From Saccharopolyspora kobensis (GTDB lineage Bacteria > Actinomycetota > Actinomycetes > Mycobacteriales > Pseudonocardiaceae): a stretch of 64,000 bases of DNA. The notes beneath the pieces are model-generated. The model was not told the DNA's origin, made no database searches, and worked only from the letters and a program-made list of their open reading frames with translations. The position numbers and the translations under genes are program-made. The DNA is taken from contig NZ_FNVB01000008.1 of the NCBI RefSeq assembly GCF_900108315.1, forward strand, positions 361,547 through 425,546, given 5' to 3'. Below, in pieces: positions 60,955-64,000 of the stretch (the first letter of the stretch is position 1; every line of letters starts with the position of its first letter).

Positions 60955-61926
60955 ATGCGAGTGGTCGAGGTGATCCGCTTCGGCGGCCCCGAGGTGCTGG
61001 TGCCCGGTTCGGCGCCGGATCCGGTGGCCGGTCCGGGACAGGTCGTGGTGGACGTGGCGGTGGCGAGCTTGACGTTCGTCGAGACCCAGATCCGGCGCGG
61101 CGTCGACGAGTGGCACGAGCGGCCGCGACTGCCCTACGTGCCGGGCGGACTGGTCGCCGGGCAGGTCGGCGCGGTCGGCGACGGCGTGGACCGGGAGTGG
61201 CTGGGCCGGCGCGTGCTGGCCGAGCTCGGGGACACCGGGGGTTTCGCCGAGAAGGCGCTCGCCGAGGCCGACGAGCTGTTCCCGGTGCCGGACGGCCTCG
61301 GCCTGCCCGAAGCCGCCGCGCTCTTCAGCGACGGCAGCACCGCGCAGGGGCTGGTGGAGGGGGCCGCGATCGGGCCGGGCGACCAGGTGCTGGTCGAAGC
61401 CGCGGCCGGTGGCGTGGGCAGCCTGCTGGTGCAGCTCGCCCGCGAGGCGGGAGCGCGGGTCGTCGGCGCGGCGCGCGGAGACCGGAAGCTCGGTGTGCTC
61501 CGGGAGCTCGGTGCCGACGCGGTGGTCGACTACTCCGCGCCGAACTGGGCAGAGCAGGTCCTCGAAGCGACCGGCGGCAAGGGGCCCGACGTCGTGTTCG
61601 ACGGCGTCGGCGGGCAGATCGGGCGCGCCGCGTTCGGCGTGACGGCGCGCGGTGGGCGCTTCTCCGTGCACGGCGCGTCCAGCGGCTCGGCCACCGAGAT
61701 CTCCGCGGAGGAAGCGCGCCAGCGGGGCGTCGAGGTGCTCGGCATCGAGCAGCTCTTCGACTTCGGCCCCCACCAGCGGCGGTGGGCGGAGCAGATGATG
61801 GCGAAGGCGGCAGCGGGAACCCTCCGCCCGCTGATCGGGCAGACGTTCCCGCTGGAGCGCGCCGCCGAAGCGCACGCGGCCGTCGAAAACCGCACCGCGG
61901 TCGGCAAAACGCTGATCCTCACCTGA
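60955..61926 (+). CDS. NADPH:quinone oxidoreductase-like MDR enzyme
   Basis: A 323-aa medium-chain reductase without the catalytic zinc cysteines. MRVVEVIRFGGPEVLVPG opens it, with VEAAAGGVGSLLVQLAREAGARVVGAAR as the NADPH Rossmann motif (about 144) and a C-terminal LRPLIGQTFPLERAAEAHAAVENRTAVGKTLI. Family members reduce quinones or enones with NADPH. The upstream promoter architecture suggests induction by a MerR-type redox or xenobiotic sensor. Single-gene unit, convergent with clpB. Confidence 0.92.
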   Translation: MRVVEVIRFGGPEVLVPGSAPDPVAGPGQVVVDVAVASLTFVETQIRRGVDEWHERPRLPYVPGGLVAGQVGAVGDGVDREWLGRRVLAELGDTGGFAEKALAEADELFPVPDGLGLPEAAALFSDGSTAQGLVEGAAIGPGDQVLVEAAAGGVGSLLVQLAREAGARVVGAARGDRKLGVLRELGADAVVDYSAPNWAEQVLEATGGKGPDVVFDGVGGQIGRAAFGVTARGGRFSVHGASSGSATEISAEEARQRGVEVLGIEQLFDFGPHQRRWAEQMMAKAAAGTLRPLIGQTFPLERAAEAHAAVENRTAVGKTLILT

Positions 61927-61928
61927 TC

Positions 61929-61970
61929 CGCGGTGGAGGGCACCTCCGGGGGAAGATGCCCTCCACCGCG
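61929..61970. terminator. Hairpin between convergent quinone oxidoreductase and clpB
   Basis: A 14-bp stem CGCGGTGGAGGGCA/TGCCCTCCACCGCG with a 14-base loop. It starts 3 bases after the oxidoreductase stop and ends 3 bases before the clpB stop, so it serves both. Confidence 0.8.
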
Positions 61971-61973
61971 ACC

Positions 61974-64000
<2,027 letters not shown>

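Overview
The window is high-GC (roughly 70%) DNA with many GTG starts, stop/start overlaps (ATGA, GTGA, TTGA), Tat signals and several actinobacterial families (DUF3151 beside class II aldolase, SigE-type sigma factors, a DasR-like operator, WXG100-like proteins). It fits a filamentous actinomycete of the Pseudonocardiaceae, most likely a Saccharopolyspora-like chromosome. The genus is an inference from recall, not from a search. No tRNA, rRNA, CRISPR array, prophage or insertion sequence was recognised; most of the window is core chromosome.

Layout. 0-11 kb: a GH15 glycosidase (cut by the left edge), a PAS-GGDEF-EAL c-di-GMP protein, a secreted GH25 lysozyme, two tandem membrane pentapeptide-repeat paralogues, a wrecked ArnT/GT39-like glycosyltransferase pseudogene and a translationally coupled pair of Tat-exported phosphatases. 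11-21.4 kb: purS-purQ-purL, small secreted proteins, an epimerase-like protein, an MBL-fold hydrolase, purC, tenA and purB. 21.5-31.5 kb: a SigE-type sigma factor with its membrane partner and a secreted relative of that partner, an asymmetric heterodimeric ABC exporter with a convergent TetR gene, a second sigma/membrane-partner pair, threonine aldolase and a HAD hydrolase. 31.5-41.5 kb: an aminotransferase, a WXG-like/SLT secretion locus, purD, a glycerophosphodiesterase, a Na+/H+ antiporter and purA. 41.6-49.3 kb: a secreted HNH nuclease, a small winged-helix regulator with a leader ORF, a FUSC-type membrane protein, DUF3151-fba, YCII plus sigma factor, and a GlcNAc operon (ROK kinase-nagA) behind a DasR-like operator. 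49.5-64 kb: DedA, DUF899, pyrE-SpoU methyltransferase, an SDR, a trypsin-like protease, a GntR/ABC operon with two related permeases, a TetR/MFS divergent pair with paired operators, a quinone oxidoreductase behind a MerR-type promoter, and clpB (cut by the right edge).

Functional themes. Seven purine genes (purS, Q, L, C, B, D, A) and pyrE lie here, spread over several transcription units. They cover FGAM synthetase, SAICAR synthetase, adenylosuccinate lyase, GAR synthetase and adenylosuccinate synthetase. Cell-envelope and secretion functions are interleaved with them.

The least explained content is a set of dispersed, structured intergenic repeats. Family A (four copies) is a roughly 130-145 bp AT-rich element built as palindromic module, GTGTCGGG hairpin, palindromic module, with compensatory base changes in its stems. 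Family C (three copies) is about 125-150 bp; two copies flank one small secretion-type gene as direct repeats. Family D (two copies) overlaps the 5' coding ends of two unrelated genes. Families E and F are long perfect or near-perfect hairpins. These are the best candidates for something undescribed.
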